In this document: positions 38,583 through 48,984 of the stretch, in pieces | Numbering within the stretch: the first letter of the stretch is position 1 | Layout: every line of letters begins with the position of its first letter | Assembly: GCF_007681555.1 (NCBI RefSeq) | Contig: NZ_VELE01000003.1 | Location: forward strand, 1-64,000 | Length of the DNA: 64,000 nt | Direction: 5' to 3' | Source of the DNA: Kocuria salsicia | GTDB taxonomy: Bacteria > Actinomycetota > Actinomycetes > Actinomycetales > Micrococcaceae | The notes under the pieces: model-generated | What the model saw: only the letters and a program-made list of their open reading frames with translations | Told to the model about the DNA's origin: nothing | Databases searched by the model: none | Translations under genes and position numbers: made by a program

Positions 38583-39724
38583 AGCGCGCCACCCGCCGGC
38601 CCCGTGGCCTGGTCCGCTCCTGCTCCGTCGGCCCCAGCTCGCTCACCAGCAGCGGCCGCCCGGTGCACGGCCGCCGCACGGCGGTCCTCCTTGCGGTGCG
38701 CGCGCTCCATGCGGTGCCGGTTGGTGGTGTCGAACTGGTCGTAAGCGGCCACGATCTCCCCCACCAGCTCGTGGCGCACCACGTCCTCGGCGGTCAGCTC
38801 GCAGAACGCGATGTCGTCGATCTTTCCCAGCACGTGCTGCACCTGACGCAACCCGGACTTCGTGGAGCCCGGCAGGTCCACCTGGGTGACGTCCCCGGTG
38901 ACCACGATGCGCGAGCCGAAGCCCAGCCGCGTGAGGAACATCTTCATCTGCTCGGGAGTGGTGTTCTGAGCCTCGTCCAGGATCACGAAGGCGTCGTTGA
39001 GGGTGCGCCCGCGCATGTAGGCCAGCGGAGCCACCTCGATGGCCCCCGCCTCCATGAGCCGCGGGATGGACTCGGGATCCATCATGTCGTGCAGCGCGTC
39101 GTAGAGCGGGCGCAGGTAGGGGTCGATCTTGTCGTTGAGCGAGCCCGGGAGGAAGCCCAGGCGCTCGCCGGCCTCCACCGCGGGGCGCGTGAGGATGATC
39201 CGGTTCACCTCCTTGGCCTGCAGCGCGCGCACGGCCTTGGCCATGGCCAGGTAGGTCTTGCCCGTGCCTGCCGGTCCGATTCCGAAGACCACGGTGTGCT
39301 CGTCGATCGCGTCCACGTACGTCTTCTGGTTCACCGTCTTGGGGCGGATGGTGCGGCCCCGGGTGGAGAGGATGCTCGTGGACAGTGCGCTCGCCGGGCG
39401 CACCTGCTGGGACTCGCGCATCATGCGGGCCACACGCAGCACGGTGCGCTCCGTGATCTCCGTGCCGCGCAGCGCCATCGCCAGCAGCTCCTCGAGCAGG
39501 GATGCCGCCAGCCGGGTGTCGAGCACGGGGCCCTCGAGGGCGACATCGAGGTCCCGCACGGTCATGCGCACCGCCGGGAACTCGCCCTCGAGGAGCCTCA
39601 GCGTCGAATCCGCCTGGCCCAGGCACCGCACGGCGGTGTCCCGGTCCGGCATGTGCACGGTCACACGGGTACTTTCACTGGGTGCAGCGGTCAGTGGTTT
39701 CATCCCCTCGGGTTGTTCTCTCAT
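38579..39724 (-). CDS. phoH: PhoH-family ATPase (PhoH-like, YbeZ type)
   Basis: The 381-residue P-loop NTPase is thought to work with YbeY in RNA processing. An N-terminal domain of about 110 residues precedes the ATPase core with Walker [24 protein letters not shown], Walker [11 protein letters not shown] and VTGD-x-TQVDLP. The tail is Ala/Gly/Arg-rich. ATG 39724 lies 8 nt after TAGGCT (39738 to 39733) and has no SD, suggesting a leaderless start; ATG 39703 has a GAGGGG too close to it. Confidence 0.93.
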   Translation of the reverse strand: MREQPEGMKPLTAAPSESTRVTVHMPDRDTAVRCLGQADSTLRLLEGEFPAVRMTVRDLDVALEGPVLDTRLAASLLEELLAMALRGTEITERTVLRVARMMRESQQVRPASALSTSILSTRGRTIRPKTVNQKTYVDAIDEHTVVFGIGPAGTGKTYLAMAKAVRALQAKEVNRIILTRPAVEAGERLGFLPGSLNDKIDPYLRPLYDALHDMMDPESIPRLMEAGAIEVAPLAYMRGRTLNDAFVILDEAQNTTPEQMKMFLTRLGFGSRIVVTGDVTQVDLPGSTKSGLRQVQHVLGKIDDIAFCELTAEDVVRHELVGEIVAAYDQFDTTNRHRMERAHRKEDRRAAAVHRAAAAGERAGADGAGADQATGPAGGAL

Positions 39725-39732
39725 CGGGCACC

Positions 39733-39738
39733 AGCCTA
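39733..39738 (-). promoter_or_regulatory. -10 element of probable leaderless phoH promoter
   Basis: TAGGCT on the minus strand, 8 nt before ATG 39724. Confidence 0.4.
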
Positions 39739-39993
39739 CCGGTCCCCTCCGACGCGCCGTCCGCCACGGTCCCGGGTTGCAATCGGGTAACGGTCCGCGC
39801 CACGGGCTCCCGGAGTTCGCGCGCACCCCCGCCGGTCGGTATCTTGTGAAGCCGTGAAATCATGCCGCCGGTGCCACACCGCGCGGTCCCACCCTCCAGG
39901 TTCTGTGTCGGAGAGGTGGGAACACGACGTCGCCGTGGCGCGGTCCCTGACCCCGCACCCGTCACCGAGGGCCCGGAGGAGGGCGAGCACCGC

Positions 39994-40923
39994 GTGAGAC
40001 CGCGCCGCCGCGTACCACCGCGCACACCCCGCCGCTGGAGCCTCGCCGCGCTCGCTGTGGTCGCGTCCGTGGCGCTGGCCGGGTGCGGCACGGCCGCGGA
40101 CCGCCCGGACGACAACTCCGCGGCCGCACCGGGAATCGGCGCGGCACCGGGCACCACGGACGAGGCGCTCGGCGGCGTGGCCACCGAGCAGGCCCCCATC
40201 TACTGGGTCGGCACGGGTGACCAGTCCGGCTACCTGTTCCGTGAGTTCCGCAACCCCGAGGACACGAGCACAGCGGACCCGGTGGCACGCGCCGCTGCCA
40301 TGGTGACCCGTGCCACCCCCATGGACCCCGACTACCGCACGCTGTGGTCCCCCGTGAGCACGGTGGGAACCTCGGTGTCCCCGGACGGCATCATCACCGT
40401 GGACCTGCCCGCGGCGGCGTTCGGCACGCAGCTGTCCGAGAAGGACGCCCAGATGGCGCTGCAGCAGATGGTGTACACGGTCTCCGCGGCCGCCGTGACC
40501 GCGGGACTATTGGACGCCTCCACCGCCAAGGAGGTCCGCATCCTGGTGGACGGGCGCACCGGGTTCTCGGCGTTCGGCTCCGTGGACCTCTCCGATCCGC
40601 TGACCCGCGACACGTCCCTGGCCGCGCCCGTGTGGCTCATCGACCCCCAGACGGACGCGGACCCCGGCAGTCCCCTGACCGTGTTCCTGCGCGTTCTGCC
40701 CGCGGTGCACGACGTCCGCTGGGAGGTCACGCAGGACGAGCGCACAGTGCGCAGCGGCACGGTCGCCGCGGCCTCCCCCGGCTCGGACCCCACTGTCGGC
40801 ACCGAGCTGCGGACCACCATCGACCTGGACCCGGGCGAGTACACGGTGCGGGTCGCGGGAACAAACGACCAGGGCACCGTGCTCGTGGACGACCACGTGA
40901 TCACCGTCGCTGCCACGCGCTGA
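39994..40923 (+). CDS. GerMN-domain lipoprotein with Gmad2-like C-terminal domain
   Basis: A secreted lipoprotein of 309 residues. The N-terminus is Arg-rich, then a hydrophobic signal ending in lipobox LAGC at about 30, and a disordered Asp/Ala linker. A GerMN domain follows (about 70-195, YLFREFR...VTVDLPAAAFGTQLSEKDAQMALQQ with the family V-x-V-DL pattern and LVDG), then an Ig-like Gmad2 domain (about 205-305, ending GEYTVRVAGTNDQG). In actinobacteria these are cell-envelope proteins of unknown role. GTG 39994 has GGAGGGCGAG upstream. Confidence 0.82.
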   Translation: MRPRRRVPPRTPRRWSLAALAVVASVALAGCGTAADRPDDNSAAAPGIGAAPGTTDEALGGVATEQAPIYWVGTGDQSGYLFREFRNPEDTSTADPVARAAAMVTRATPMDPDYRTLWSPVSTVGTSVSPDGIITVDLPAAAFGTQLSEKDAQMALQQMVYTVSAAAVTAGLLDASTAKEVRILVDGRTGFSAFGSVDLSDPLTRDTSLAAPVWLIDPQTDADPGSPLTVFLRVLPAVHDVRWEVTQDERTVRSGTVAAASPGSDPTVGTELRTTIDLDPGEYTVRVAGTNDQGTVLVDDHVITVAATR

Positions 40924-40960
40924 GGCGCATCCGCCGTACGCGGGCGCGCGACGTCGTCGT

Positions 40961-41000
40961 CATGCCGTCCCGACGAGGCGCGGGTGGCGTCCCCGGCATG
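40961..41000. terminator. Weak hairpin between GerMN gene and rsmE
   Basis: CATGCCG (40961-40967) pairs with CGGCATG (40994-41000) between convergent genes; the stem is short and the loop long, with no U-tract. Confidence 0.3.
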
Positions 41001-41056
41001 CTGCTCCCCCGAGATCCCGGGGTTCGTCCCACCCAGCCCTCCCGCGGAGGGGGCGC

Positions 41057-41812
41057 TCAGCCCCAGAGGCCCAGGACAGAGTGCAGCGCGGCCAGGGCGG
41101 CCGGCCCGGCGGTGGCCGAGCGCATGACCGTGTCCCCGAGGCGCAGCGTGTGGGCCCCGGCCTCGGTGAGCAGCTGCGTCTCCGCATCGCTGATGCCGCC
41201 CTCCGGCCCGACCACCACGGCGATCCGGGTCCGCTCCCGCCAGGCGGTGACGTCGTGCCCGGACCACGCGGTGGAGGCGGTCTCGTGCAGCACGAGCCAC
41301 AGGGTCTCCGTGTCCTCCGCCACGAGCCGCGCGAGGGCGGCGGTGTCCACCCACTGCTCCCGCCGCGGCCAGTGCGCGCGCCGGGACTGCTTGGCGGCCG
41401 CGCACAGGGTGGCGTCCCACTTGGCCATGGTCTTGGCGGCACGGTCCCCGCGCAGCCGCACGATGCTGCGCTCTGCCTGCCACGGAATCACGCAGTCCAC
41501 ACCGAGCTCGGTGGCGGTCTCCGCGGCCTGCAGGTCCCGGTCCCCTTTGGCCAGCGCCTGGACGAGCGTGAGGCGCGGCGCCGGCGGCTCCTCGTGCGCC
41601 ACGGAGTCCACGGTGACGCTCATGCGGTCCTTCTCCCCCGCGACGAACGTGCACACCGCGCGGGTGCCGCGGCCGTCCACGAGGTCCAGGGACGCGCCCG
41701 CGCGCAGCCGGCGAACGGTCACGGCGTGACGGGCCTCGGGGCCGACGACGTCGAGGACCTCGCCGGGGTGCGCCCCGGTGAGGTCCTCGCGGTGGAAGAC
41801 GGGATTCGTCAC
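41057..41812 (-). CDS. rsmE: 16S rRNA (uracil1498-N3)-methyltransferase RsmE
   Basis: A SPOUT-class methyltransferase modifying U1498 of 16S rRNA with SAM. The 251 residues have an N-terminal PUA-like domain (about 1-75) and a knotted C-terminal domain with [13 protein letters not shown] and [14 protein letters not shown], the SAM-binding knot. It overlaps dnaJ by 4 bp. The hrcA-dnaJ-rsmE order is conserved in actinobacteria. Confidence 0.95.
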   Translation of the reverse strand: MTNPVFHREDLTGAHPGEVLDVVGPEARHAVTVRRLRAGASLDLVDGRGTRAVCTFVAGEKDRMSVTVDSVAHEEPPAPRLTLVQALAKGDRDLQAAETATELGVDCVIPWQAERSIVRLRGDRAAKTMAKWDATLCAAAKQSRRAHWPRREQWVDTAALARLVAEDTETLWLVLHETASTAWSGHDVTAWRERTRIAVVVGPEGGISDAETQLLTEAGAHTLRLGDTVMRSATAGPAALAALHSVLGLWG

Positions 41813-42951
41813 AGGTCGTTGAACCGGTCCCGCAGCCGGGAGAAGAACCCGCCGGAGTGGGAGGTGCTCACGGTGGTGCCGTCGTGGGCCTGCTCCTCGC
41901 GCAGCTCCGCCAGCCGTTCCACGAGTTCACGCTGCTCGCCGGTGAGGTCCCGAGGCGTCTCGACCTCGAAGTGCACCTGCAGGTCCCCGCGACCCTTGCC
42001 GCGCAGGTGGGTGACGCCGAGGTCGTCCAGCGTGATGGTGGCACCGGACTGGGTTCCGGGGACCACGTCCACGCTGCGCGTGCCGTCGAAAGTTTCCAGC
42101 GTCACGGTGGTGCCGAGTGCCGCGGCGGTCATGGGGATCCGCAGCCGCGCGTGCAGGTCGTCGCCCTCGCGCACGAACGTGGGGTCCGGGTCCACCTTCA
42201 GCTCCACGAAGAGGTCGCCGTTGGGTCCGCCGGCCGTGCCGGCCTCGCCCTGACCGCCCAGGCGGATCCGGTTGCCGGACTGGATGCCGGCGGGGATCTT
42301 CACCGTGAGGGGGCGGCGGTCGCGCACGCGGCCCTCGCCGTAGCACTCGTGGCACGGGTGCTCGATCACGGTGCCGAAGCCGTTGCACTGCGAGCAGGGC
42401 GCCTGCGTGGTGACCATGCCCAGGATGGACTGCCGCTGGTACTGCATGTGGCCGGAGCCGTGGCACATGGTGCACGTGGTGGGGCTCGTGCCGGGCTGGC
42501 AGCACGTCCCCTCGCACGTGGGGCACGTGACCGCGGTGTCGACGGTGATGTCCTTCTCCACTCCGAAAACGGCGTCCTTCAGGGAGATGCGCACGTTGAT
42601 CAGGGCGTCCTGGCCCTGTCGCGTGCGGGACTGGGGGCCCCGCTGGCCGCCGGAGCCCGCGCCCTGGAAGAACGTCTCAAAGATGTCCGAGAAGCCGAAC
42701 CCGCTGCCGGGGAAGCCTCCGCCGAAGCCGGTGTCCGTGCCGTTCTCGTTGCCCGTGGCGTCGTACACGCGGCGCTTGTCCGGGTCCGACAGGACGTCGT
42801 TGGCGTGCGAGACGCGCTTGAACTCCTCGGCTGCCTCCGGCGAGGGGTTCACGTCCGGGTGCAGCTTGCGGGCCTTCTTGCGATAGGCGCGCTTGATCTC
42901 TTCGGCGCTGGCGTCACGGCTCACGCCGAGGGTTTCGTAGTGATCGCTCAC
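41809..42951 (-). CDS. dnaJ: Chaperone protein DnaJ
   Basis: An Hsp40 co-chaperone of DnaK, 380 residues. The J domain (about 4-68) has the HPD motif, followed by a Gly/Phe-rich linker (75-110). The zinc domain has four CxxCxGxG-type units, the first deviating as CPTCEGTC, the others [16 protein letters not shown] and CHECYGEG. C-terminal substrate domains follow. GTG 42951 begins the J domain. It is in an operon after hrcA (66 bp), under CIRCE control. Confidence 0.95.
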   Translation of the reverse strand: MSDHYETLGVSRDASAEEIKRAYRKKARKLHPDVNPSPEAAEEFKRVSHANDVLSDPDKRRVYDATGNENGTDTGFGGGFPGSGFGFSDIFETFFQGAGSGGQRGPQSRTRQGQDALINVRISLKDAVFGVEKDITVDTAVTCPTCEGTCCQPGTSPTTCTMCHGSGHMQYQRQSILGMVTTQAPCSQCNGFGTVIEHPCHECYGEGRVRDRRPLTVKIPAGIQSGNRIRLGGQGEAGTAGGPNGDLFVELKVDPDPTFVREGDDLHARLRIPMTAAALGTTVTLETFDGTRSVDVVPGTQSGATITLDDLGVTHLRGKGRGDLQVHFEVETPRDLTGEQRELVERLAELREEQAHDGTTVSTSHSGGFFSRLRDRFNDL

Positions 42952-43017
42952 GATGTCGTCGCTTCTGCTTTCGTCTCTGGGTCGGTGGTCTGTGCCGGGG
43001 CGGCGCCGGGTGGCGCG

Positions 43018-44031
43018 TCAGTCCCCGAGGTTCTTGGAGAGGTAGCGGGCCACGGCACGCACGGAGGCCATGGTGGTGGGGTAGTCCATGCGCGTGGGGC
43101 CCACGACGCCCACCTTGGAGGCGTCCTGCGGGCCGTAGCCGGTGGCCACCACGGCCGCCTCGGCCAGCGGGTCGTCGTACTGCTCGGAGCCGATCCGTAC
43201 CGCGACGCCGCGCTCGTCCTGCTGCATCTCGGACAACAATCGCAGCAGTGTCACTTGTTCCTCAAGCGCCTCGAGCACCGGGGAGATGCTCTGGGGGAAG
43301 TCCCCGCTGAAGCGGGCGAGGTTGGCGGTGCCCGCCCTCACGAGGCGCTGGTCGTCCGAGGCGGCGGCCAGCACTGCCACGGTGTCGGCGACGGCGAGCG
43401 CGGCCTCGCGGACCGGGTCTTCCACGGTCTCGGGGAGCTCGGCGACCGCGGCCGGCACGGTCTCCAGTGCCTGACCCAGCACGCGCGCCAGGACGGCGGC
43501 GCGCAGCTCGAGCAGGGCGTCCTCGGCAACGGGCGCGGTGAGGGCAACCGTGCGCTGCACCACGCGGCCGCTCGTGGGGATGAGCACCACGAGCAGCGTG
43601 TTTCCGCCGACGTCCACGAGCTCCACGTGGCGCACCGTGATCCCGGTGCGCACCGGGTACTGGATGACGGCCACCTGGTGGGTCAGCTGGGCCAGCAGGC
43701 GCACGGTGCGCTCCATGGCATCGTCGATGTCGTGGGCGCCGCCCAGGAAGACCTGCACGGCACGGCGCTGCGCAGGCGTGAGGGGCTGCAGCGCGGCGAT
43801 CTGGTCCACGAACACCCGGTAGCCGCGGTCCGTGGGGATCCGACCTGAACTGGTGTGGGGTGCCACAATGAGACCGTCCTCCTCGAGGGCGGCCATGTCG
43901 TTGCGCACGGTGGCGGAGGAGACGGGCAGCCGGTGGCGCTCCACGAGCGCCTTGGAGCCCACGGGCTCGCGGGAGTGGACGTAGTCCTCCACGATGGCCT
44001 GCAGGATCTTCGCCCTGCGCGGATGCTCCAT
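43018..44031 (-). CDS. hrcA: Heat-inducible transcription repressor HrcA
   Basis: Represses class I heat-shock genes by binding CIRCE. The 337 residues begin with a winged helix (about 5-75: RAKILQAIVEDYV, SSATVRNDMAALEEDGLI, PHTSSGRIPTDRGYR) followed by the GAF-like and dimerisation domains, ending VRAVARYLSKNL. ATG 44031 has GGGAG upstream and fits the family start; a GTG three codons earlier is possible. A CIRCE element lies 73 bp upstream. Confidence 0.95.
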   Translation of the reverse strand: MEHPRRAKILQAIVEDYVHSREPVGSKALVERHRLPVSSATVRNDMAALEEDGLIVAPHTSSGRIPTDRGYRVFVDQIAALQPLTPAQRRAVQVFLGGAHDIDDAMERTVRLLAQLTHQVAVIQYPVRTGITVRHVELVDVGGNTLLVVLIPTSGRVVQRTVALTAPVAEDALLELRAAVLARVLGQALETVPAAVAELPETVEDPVREAALAVADTVAVLAAASDDQRLVRAGTANLARFSGDFPQSISPVLEALEEQVTLLRLLSEMQQDERGVAVRIGSEQYDDPLAEAAVVATGYGPQDASKVGVVGPTRMDYPTTMASVRAVARYLSKNLGD

Positions 44032-44100
44032 GTCTCCCACCTCCCGCTCGCGGATGTCCTCGGGCGCCCGTGCGGCACCCGGTGAACCGGGCCGCGACCA

Positions 44101-44130
44101 ATTTTGGCACTCGAATCGGCACAGTGCTAA
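44101..44130 (-). promoter_or_regulatory. CIRCE element and hrcA-dnaJ promoter
   Basis: TTGGCACTC-N9-CAGTGCTAA (44104-44130) matches the CIRCE consensus TTAGCACTC-N9-GAGTGCTAA at 16 of 18 positions. On the minus strand a TTAGCA/CAAAAT pair with an 18-bp gap spans the element, so HrcA bound here would block RNA polymerase. Confidence 0.85.
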
Positions 44131-44168
44131 TTCCGTGAGTCTAGTGGCCCTGCCGCGGACCGGTCCTT

Positions 44169-44177
44169 TGGTACGCT
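44169..44177 (+). promoter_or_regulatory. Extended -10 promoter of the DUF3097 gene
   Basis: TGG-TACGCT, about 38 nt before GTG 44216, which has its own SD (GAGGAG). CIRCE lies about 40 bp upstream. Confidence 0.45.
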
Positions 44178-44215
44178 CGCGGCTGATTCGTCACCCGCGA
44201 GCGAGGAGCACCCCC

Positions 44216-45088
44216 GTGAACACACCCGGCTGGGGCTGGGGCCCGCAGGACCTCGGCAGCCCCGAGGTCTCGCGCCGCTCCCCCGCGGCCCGCGGGCTGC
44301 CCGTGGAGTCCGGCATGGTGCTCGAGGACGTCGAGAGCGGGTGGGTGGGCGCCGTGGTGAGCGTGGAGGTCGTGGGCGGCATGCGCGTCGTGGGCCTGGA
44401 GGACCGCCACGGCCGAGTCAAGGCCTTCCCCCTCGGTCCCGGTTTCCTGCTTGACGGCGAGCCCGTCCGCCTCACCCCGCCCGCACCTCGCAGTGTCCCG
44501 AGCGGGCCCAGAATTACGCGCTCCGGCTCGGTGGCCGTGGAGAACCTGCGCGCCTCGGTGGCCAAGGAGTCCCGCGTGTGGGTCGAGGGCTACCACGACG
44601 CCGAGCTCGTGGCGAAGGTCTGGGGCCACGACCTCGCAGTCGAGGGGATCGTCGTGGAGCCGCTGCACGGCATCGACGACCTCCCCGCGGCCATCGCGGA
44701 GTTCCACCCCGGCCCGGGCCGTCGTCTCGGGATCCTCGTGGACCACCTGGTCAGCGGGTCCAAGGAGTCGCGGATCGCGGATCGGGCGCTGTCTGTGCCG
44801 GGTGCGCGGGGCAACGTGCAGATCCTGGGCCACCCCTACGTGGACATTTGGCAGGCGGTGAAGCCTGCAGCCCTGGGCATCCCCGCGTGGCCCGTGATCC
44901 CTCGCGGTGTGGACTGGAAGACCGGGATGGCCAAGGCCCTCGGTATGCCCCACCGCACTCCCCAGGATGTGGGGCGGGCGTGGCAGGCGATCCTCGCCCG
45001 CGTGGACAGCTACTCGGACCTGGAGCCCGCACTGCTGGGCCGGGTCGAGGAGCTCATCGACTTCCTCACCGCACCGGACGGCTACTGA
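44216..45088 (+). CDS. DUF3097 family protein
   Basis: The 290-residue protein reads as a complete DUF3097: conserved RRSPAARGLPVESGMVLED near the N-terminus, VAVENLRASVAKESRVWVEGYHDAELVAKVWG, ILVDHLVSGSKESRIA, GHPYVDIWQAVKP and GIPAWPVIPRGVDWK. The EGYHDAEL and DHLVSGSKE parts look like a Toprim-type nucleotidyl/phospho-transfer core, but that is my inference. It is actinobacteria-specific with unknown function. GTG 44216 has GAGGAG at good spacing. It is divergent from hrcA. Confidence 0.88.
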   Translation: MNTPGWGWGPQDLGSPEVSRRSPAARGLPVESGMVLEDVESGWVGAVVSVEVVGGMRVVGLEDRHGRVKAFPLGPGFLLDGEPVRLTPPAPRSVPSGPRITRSGSVAVENLRASVAKESRVWVEGYHDAELVAKVWGHDLAVEGIVVEPLHGIDDLPAAIAEFHPGPGRRLGILVDHLVSGSKESRIADRALSVPGARGNVQILGHPYVDIWQAVKPAALGIPAWPVIPRGVDWKTGMAKALGMPHRTPQDVGRAWQAILARVDSYSDLEPALLGRVEELIDFLTAPDGY

Positions 45089-45325
45089 GGGGTTTTGGCA
45101 CGTGGGGCGCCGGATGTGCCGTGTGGGACCCGTTGTCCCGGCCGACGCGGTTGGCGCGGTGGCCCCGGGCTGCCGGTGGCGCGGCGGCGTCGTCCGACAT
45201 ATCCAGGCTCACACGTGATTCCAGACGCACCCCGGTCCGTTTCCAGGAGCGCACCGTAGAATAGGGGGCACCGGGACTCCGATCCACCCCGGTTCGGCTA
45301 CCGCCCCTGAAAGGGACACCCACCC

Positions 45326-45769
45326 GTGACTGACGCTGCTCCCACCCCCGCTGCCCCCGCCGCCCGCGCCGCGGGTGAGACCCCGTTCGAGGCCGTGCCC
45401 GCCGAGGCCCAGCCCCTGGACGTGAACCAGGACCGCCAGTGGGCCACCGTCGCGCACCTGGGCGGCGTGGTCGGCTCGCTGCCCAGCTACGTGATCCACC
45501 GGGTGTTCGGGGACCGCGGCCCGTTCACCGCGCAGGAGTCCCGGGAGGCGCTGAACTTCACGCTGCTGCCGAGTGTCGTGGTGCTGGCAGGCATCGCGCT
45601 CTCTCTCGTACCCGTGATCGGCTGGATCTTCTCCGTAGTCGCCGCCGTGACCTGGCTGTGGCTGGCCATCGCCTCCGTGGTCGCGGGCGTGAAGGTCAAC
45701 CGCGGCGAGCCGCACCAGTATCGCGGCAACACACACCTCTACGACCGGCTCACCACGTCCCGCGGCTGA
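45326..45769 (+). CDS. DUF4870 family small membrane protein
   Basis: The 147 residues have an Ala/Pro-rich N-terminus, then the DUF4870 (Tic20-like) core: QWATVAHLGGVVGSLPSYVI (helix 1), F-x-x-QESREALNFTLL (conserved amphipathic piece with N), and two membrane helices (about 80-98 and 100-120), ending in NRGEPHQY. Function unknown. GTG 45326 has GAAAGGG about 10 nt upstream, and a TAGAAT -10-like hexamer lies around 45257. Confidence 0.85.
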   Translation: MTDAAPTPAAPAARAAGETPFEAVPAEAQPLDVNQDRQWATVAHLGGVVGSLPSYVIHRVFGDRGPFTAQESREALNFTLLPSVVVLAGIALSLVPVIGWIFSVVAAVTWLWLAIASVVAGVKVNRGEPHQYRGNTHLYDRLTTSRG

Positions 45770-45799
45770 CGCCCGCGCCCACGACTCGCCTCGGGCCGC

Positions 45800-47044
45800 T
45801 CACCAGTCGAGCAGCCGGCGCGTCACGGCGTCGGCCATGAGCCGTCCCGCGTCCGTGAGCACGGCCGTGCCCCGCACCGCGGCGGCACCGTCCAGCCAGC
45901 CGTCGGCGATCAGCCCAGCCACCGCCTTTCGGCCCTCCGGCTGCAGCCGGGCAGTCTCCAGACCGTCGCGGATCCGGATGCCGAGCATCACGTCCTCCAC
46001 GTAGCGCGTCTGCGCGTCCAGCGTCTCCCGGCCCGCCGCGGGTGAGACGCCCTGGCGGACCTTGTTCGTGTAGGGCAGGGGGTGCTTGAGGTTCCACCAC
46101 CGCACGCCGTCGCTGTGGGAGTGCGCTCCGGGGCCGATGCCCCACCAGTCCTGGTTGCGCCAGTAGGCGAGGTTGTGCGCGCTGCGGTTCTCCAGCGCGC
46201 TGCGCCCGTGGGCGTCCCGGGACCAGTTGGAGACCTCGTACCACTCGAAACCCGCTTCGCGGAGCATCGCGTCCGCCAGCGTGTACTTCTCCGCCTGGTC
46301 GTCCGGGTCCACCCGGGGGACCTCGCCCCGGCGCATCTGCGCGGCGAGCTTGGTGCCGTCCTCGATGATCAGCGAGTACGCGGACACGTGGTCCGAGTCC
46401 ATCTCCAGGGCGGCCTCCAGCGAGGTCCGCCAGTCGGCCACGCTCTCCCCCGGGGTGCCGTAGATCAGGTCCACGCTCGTGCCCAGCCCGCGCTCCGTCG
46501 CCCAGCCGACGGCGCGCGGCACGTTTGCCGGCGTGTGCGTGCGTTCGAGCACCCTCAGCACGTGCGGCACGGCGGACTGCATCCCGAAGGAAACCCGCGT
46601 CACGCCCGCCTCGGCCAGCACGTCGAAGGTCTCCGCCGTGACGGAGTCCGGGTTGGCCTCCACGGTCACCTCGGCGTCCGGTGCGAGCCCGAAGCTCTGA
46701 CGGGCCTGGCCGAGCATGTTCGCGAGCTCCCGGGCTGGGAGCAGCGTGGGGGTGCCCCCGCCGAAGAACACGCTGTGCAGGGCCCGCGGGGGCGCCCCGG
46801 CGGCGTCGAGCACTGAACGGGCGAAACGGACCTCTGCCGCGGCGTCGCGGTGGTAGTCGTCCCGGGAGACCCCGTCCCCCAGCTGCTCCATGGTGTAGGT
46901 GTTGAAGTCGCAGTAGCCGCAGCGCACCGCGCAGAACGGAACGTGGACGTACAGGCTCAGGGTGCGCTCCGAGGCGCGGGCCACTGCACCGGCGGGCAGC
47001 GCACCGTCCTCCGGAGCCGGATCACCTTCCGGTTGCGCGGGCAC
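45800..47044 (-). CDS. hemW: Radical SAM haem chaperone HemW
   Basis: A haem-binding radical SAM protein related to oxygen-independent coproporphyrinogen dehydrogenase, thought to deliver haem to respiratory enzymes. The 414 residues contain CAVRCGYCDF (CxxxCxxC cluster), FFGGGTPTLL and VSFGMQS. The HemW C-terminal domain has the NLAYWRNQDWWGIGPGAHSH motif. GTG 47044 overlaps the lepA stop by one base (TAGTG). The context supports haem supply for the cytochromes elsewhere in the window. Confidence 0.93.
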   Translation of the reverse strand: MPAQPEGDPAPEDGALPAGAVARASERTLSLYVHVPFCAVRCGYCDFNTYTMEQLGDGVSRDDYHRDAAAEVRFARSVLDAAGAPPRALHSVFFGGGTPTLLPARELANMLGQARQSFGLAPDAEVTVEANPDSVTAETFDVLAEAGVTRVSFGMQSAVPHVLRVLERTHTPANVPRAVGWATERGLGTSVDLIYGTPGESVADWRTSLEAALEMDSDHVSAYSLIIEDGTKLAAQMRRGEVPRVDPDDQAEKYTLADAMLREAGFEWYEVSNWSRDAHGRSALENRSAHNLAYWRNQDWWGIGPGAHSHSDGVRWWNLKHPLPYTNKVRQGVSPAAGRETLDAQTRYVEDVMLGIRIRDGLETARLQPEGRKAVAGLIADGWLDGAAAVRGTAVLTDAGRLMADAVTRRLLDW

Positions 47045-48900
47045 TACTTCTTCTTGTCCTTGCCGTTGTCCTCGTCCGAGGACAGCGCGGCCACGAAGGC
47101 CTCCTGGGGGACCTCCACTCGGCCCACCATCTTCATGCGCTTCTTGCCCTCCTTCTGCTTCTCGAGCAGCTTGCGCTTGCGGGAGATGTCACCGCCGTAG
47201 CACTTCGAGAGCACGTCCTTGCGGATCGCGCGGATGTTCTCCCGCGCGATGATGCGCGAGCCGATGGCCGCCTGGATGGGGACCTCGTACTGCTGGCGCG
47301 GGATGAGCTTCTGCAGCTTGCCCGTCATCAGCACGCCGTACGAGTACGCCTTGTCCTTGTGGGTGATCGCGCTGAACGCGTCCACCTGCTCGCCCTGCAG
47401 CAGGATGTCCACCTTCACGAGGTCCGCGGCCTGCTCCCCGTCCGCCTTCCAGTCCAGGGACGCGTAGCCGCGGGTCTTGGACTTGAGCTGGTCGAAGAAG
47501 TCGAAGACGATCTCCGCGAGCGGCAACCGGTAGCGCAGCTCCACGCGGTCCTCGGACAGGTAGTCCATGCCCTTCATCTCACCGCGCTTGGACTGGGAGA
47601 GCTCCATGACCGCGCCGATGAACTCCGAGGGCACAAGGATCGTCGCGGAGACCATGGGCTCGCGGATCTCCAGGATCCGACCCTCCGGGAACTCGGACGG
47701 GTTGGTGACCTCCACCTCGGAGTGGTCCTCGAGCGTCACGTTGTAGGACACGGACGGTGCGGTGGAGATCAGGTCCAGGTTGAACTCGCGCTCCAGACGG
47801 TCGCGGGTGATCTCCAGGTGCAGCAGTCCCAGGAAGCCGCAGCGGAAGCCGAAGCCCAGCGCCGTGGACGTCTCGGGCTCGTAGACCAGGGCGGCGTCGT
47901 TGAGCTGCAGCTTCTCCAGCGCGTCCCGCAGCACCGGGTAGTCGGAGCCCTCCACCGGGAACAGCCCGGAGAACACCATGGGCTTGGGGTCCTCGTAGCC
48001 GCCCAGGGAGTCCTCCGCCGGCTTCTGCTGGTTGGTGACCGTGTCGCCCACGCGCGACTGGCGGACGTCCTTCACGCCCGTGATGAGGTAGCCCACCTCC
48101 CCCACGCTCAGGCCCTTCGACGGGATCGGCTCGGGCGAGATCACCCCGATCTCCAGCAGCTCGTGCGTGGCGCCGGTGGACATCATCTGGATCCGCTCGC
48201 GCGGCACCAGGGTTCCGTCCACCACGCGCACGTAGGTCACCACGCCGCGGTAGGTGTCGTACACGGAGTCGAAGATCATGGCGCGCGACGGCGCGTCCTT
48301 CTTTCCCTGCGGCGCGGGCACGTCCCGCACGATGCGGTCCAGCAGCTCCTCCACGCCCTCACCGGTCTTGCCCGAGACCTTCAGGACGTCCTCGGGCTCC
48401 ACGCCGATCAGGTTGGCAAGCTCCGCGGCGTACTTCTCCGGCTGCGCGGCCGGGAGGTCGATCTTGTTGAGCACCGGGATGATCGTGAGGTCGTTCTCCA
48501 GCGCCAGGTACAGGTTCGCCAGCGTCTGCGCCTCGATGCCCTGGGCGGCGTCCACCAGCAGGATGGTGGCCTCGCACGCCGCCAGCGAGCGGGAGACCTC
48601 GTACGTGAAGTCCACGTGGCCCGGGGTGTCGATCATGTTCAGCGCGTAGTCCGTGCCGTCCACGTTCCACGGCATGCGCACAGCCTGGGACTTGATGGTG
48701 ATCCCGCGCTCGCGCTCGATGTCCATGCGGTCCAGGTACTGGGCCTTCATCTGCCGGGGTGTCACCACGCCCGTGGCCTGGAGCATGCGGTCCGCGAGGG
48801 TGGACTTGCCGTGGTCGATGTGGGCGATGATGCAGAAGTTCCTGATCACCGAGGGATCGGTCGAGGCAGGTGCCGGTGGATTGACGGCCAACGGTGACAC
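47044..48900 (-). CDS. lepA: Elongation factor 4 (LepA)
   Basis: A ribosome-associated translational GTPase. The 618 residues include [13 protein letters not shown] (G1), DTPGH (G3), NKIDLP (G4), domain II, and the LepA-specific C-terminus with [25 protein letters not shown] motifs. GTG 48900 has AAAGGA 6 nt upstream; the longer frame to 48948 would overlap the divergent promoter. lepA-hemW is a conserved pair. Confidence 0.96.
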   Translation of the reverse strand: MSPLAVNPPAPASTDPSVIRNFCIIAHIDHGKSTLADRMLQATGVVTPRQMKAQYLDRMDIERERGITIKSQAVRMPWNVDGTDYALNMIDTPGHVDFTYEVSRSLAACEATILLVDAAQGIEAQTLANLYLALENDLTIIPVLNKIDLPAAQPEKYAAELANLIGVEPEDVLKVSGKTGEGVEELLDRIVRDVPAPQGKKDAPSRAMIFDSVYDTYRGVVTYVRVVDGTLVPRERIQMMSTGATHELLEIGVISPEPIPSKGLSVGEVGYLITGVKDVRQSRVGDTVTNQQKPAEDSLGGYEDPKPMVFSGLFPVEGSDYPVLRDALEKLQLNDAALVYEPETSTALGFGFRCGFLGLLHLEITRDRLEREFNLDLISTAPSVSYNVTLEDHSEVEVTNPSEFPEGRILEIREPMVSATILVPSEFIGAVMELSQSKRGEMKGMDYLSEDRVELRYRLPLAEIVFDFFDQLKSKTRGYASLDWKADGEQAADLVKVDILLQGEQVDAFSAITHKDKAYSYGVLMTGKLQKLIPRQQYEVPIQAAIGSRIIARENIRAIRKDVLSKCYGGDISRKRKLLEKQKEGKKRMKMVGRVEVPQEAFVAALSSDEDNGKDKKK

Positions 48901-48972
48901 GGGCGGTCCTTTCGTTCTCAGGATGACTCCCCAGTTTCCCATGCCCACGACGATCGGGCGAACCGGTCCCCC

Positions 48973-48978
48973 TACGAT
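48973..48978 (+). promoter_or_regulatory. -10 element of leaderless pemK-like gene
   Basis: TACGAT, 6 nt before ATG 48985; no SD. Confidence 0.55.
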
Positions 48979-48984
48979 GTCCCC

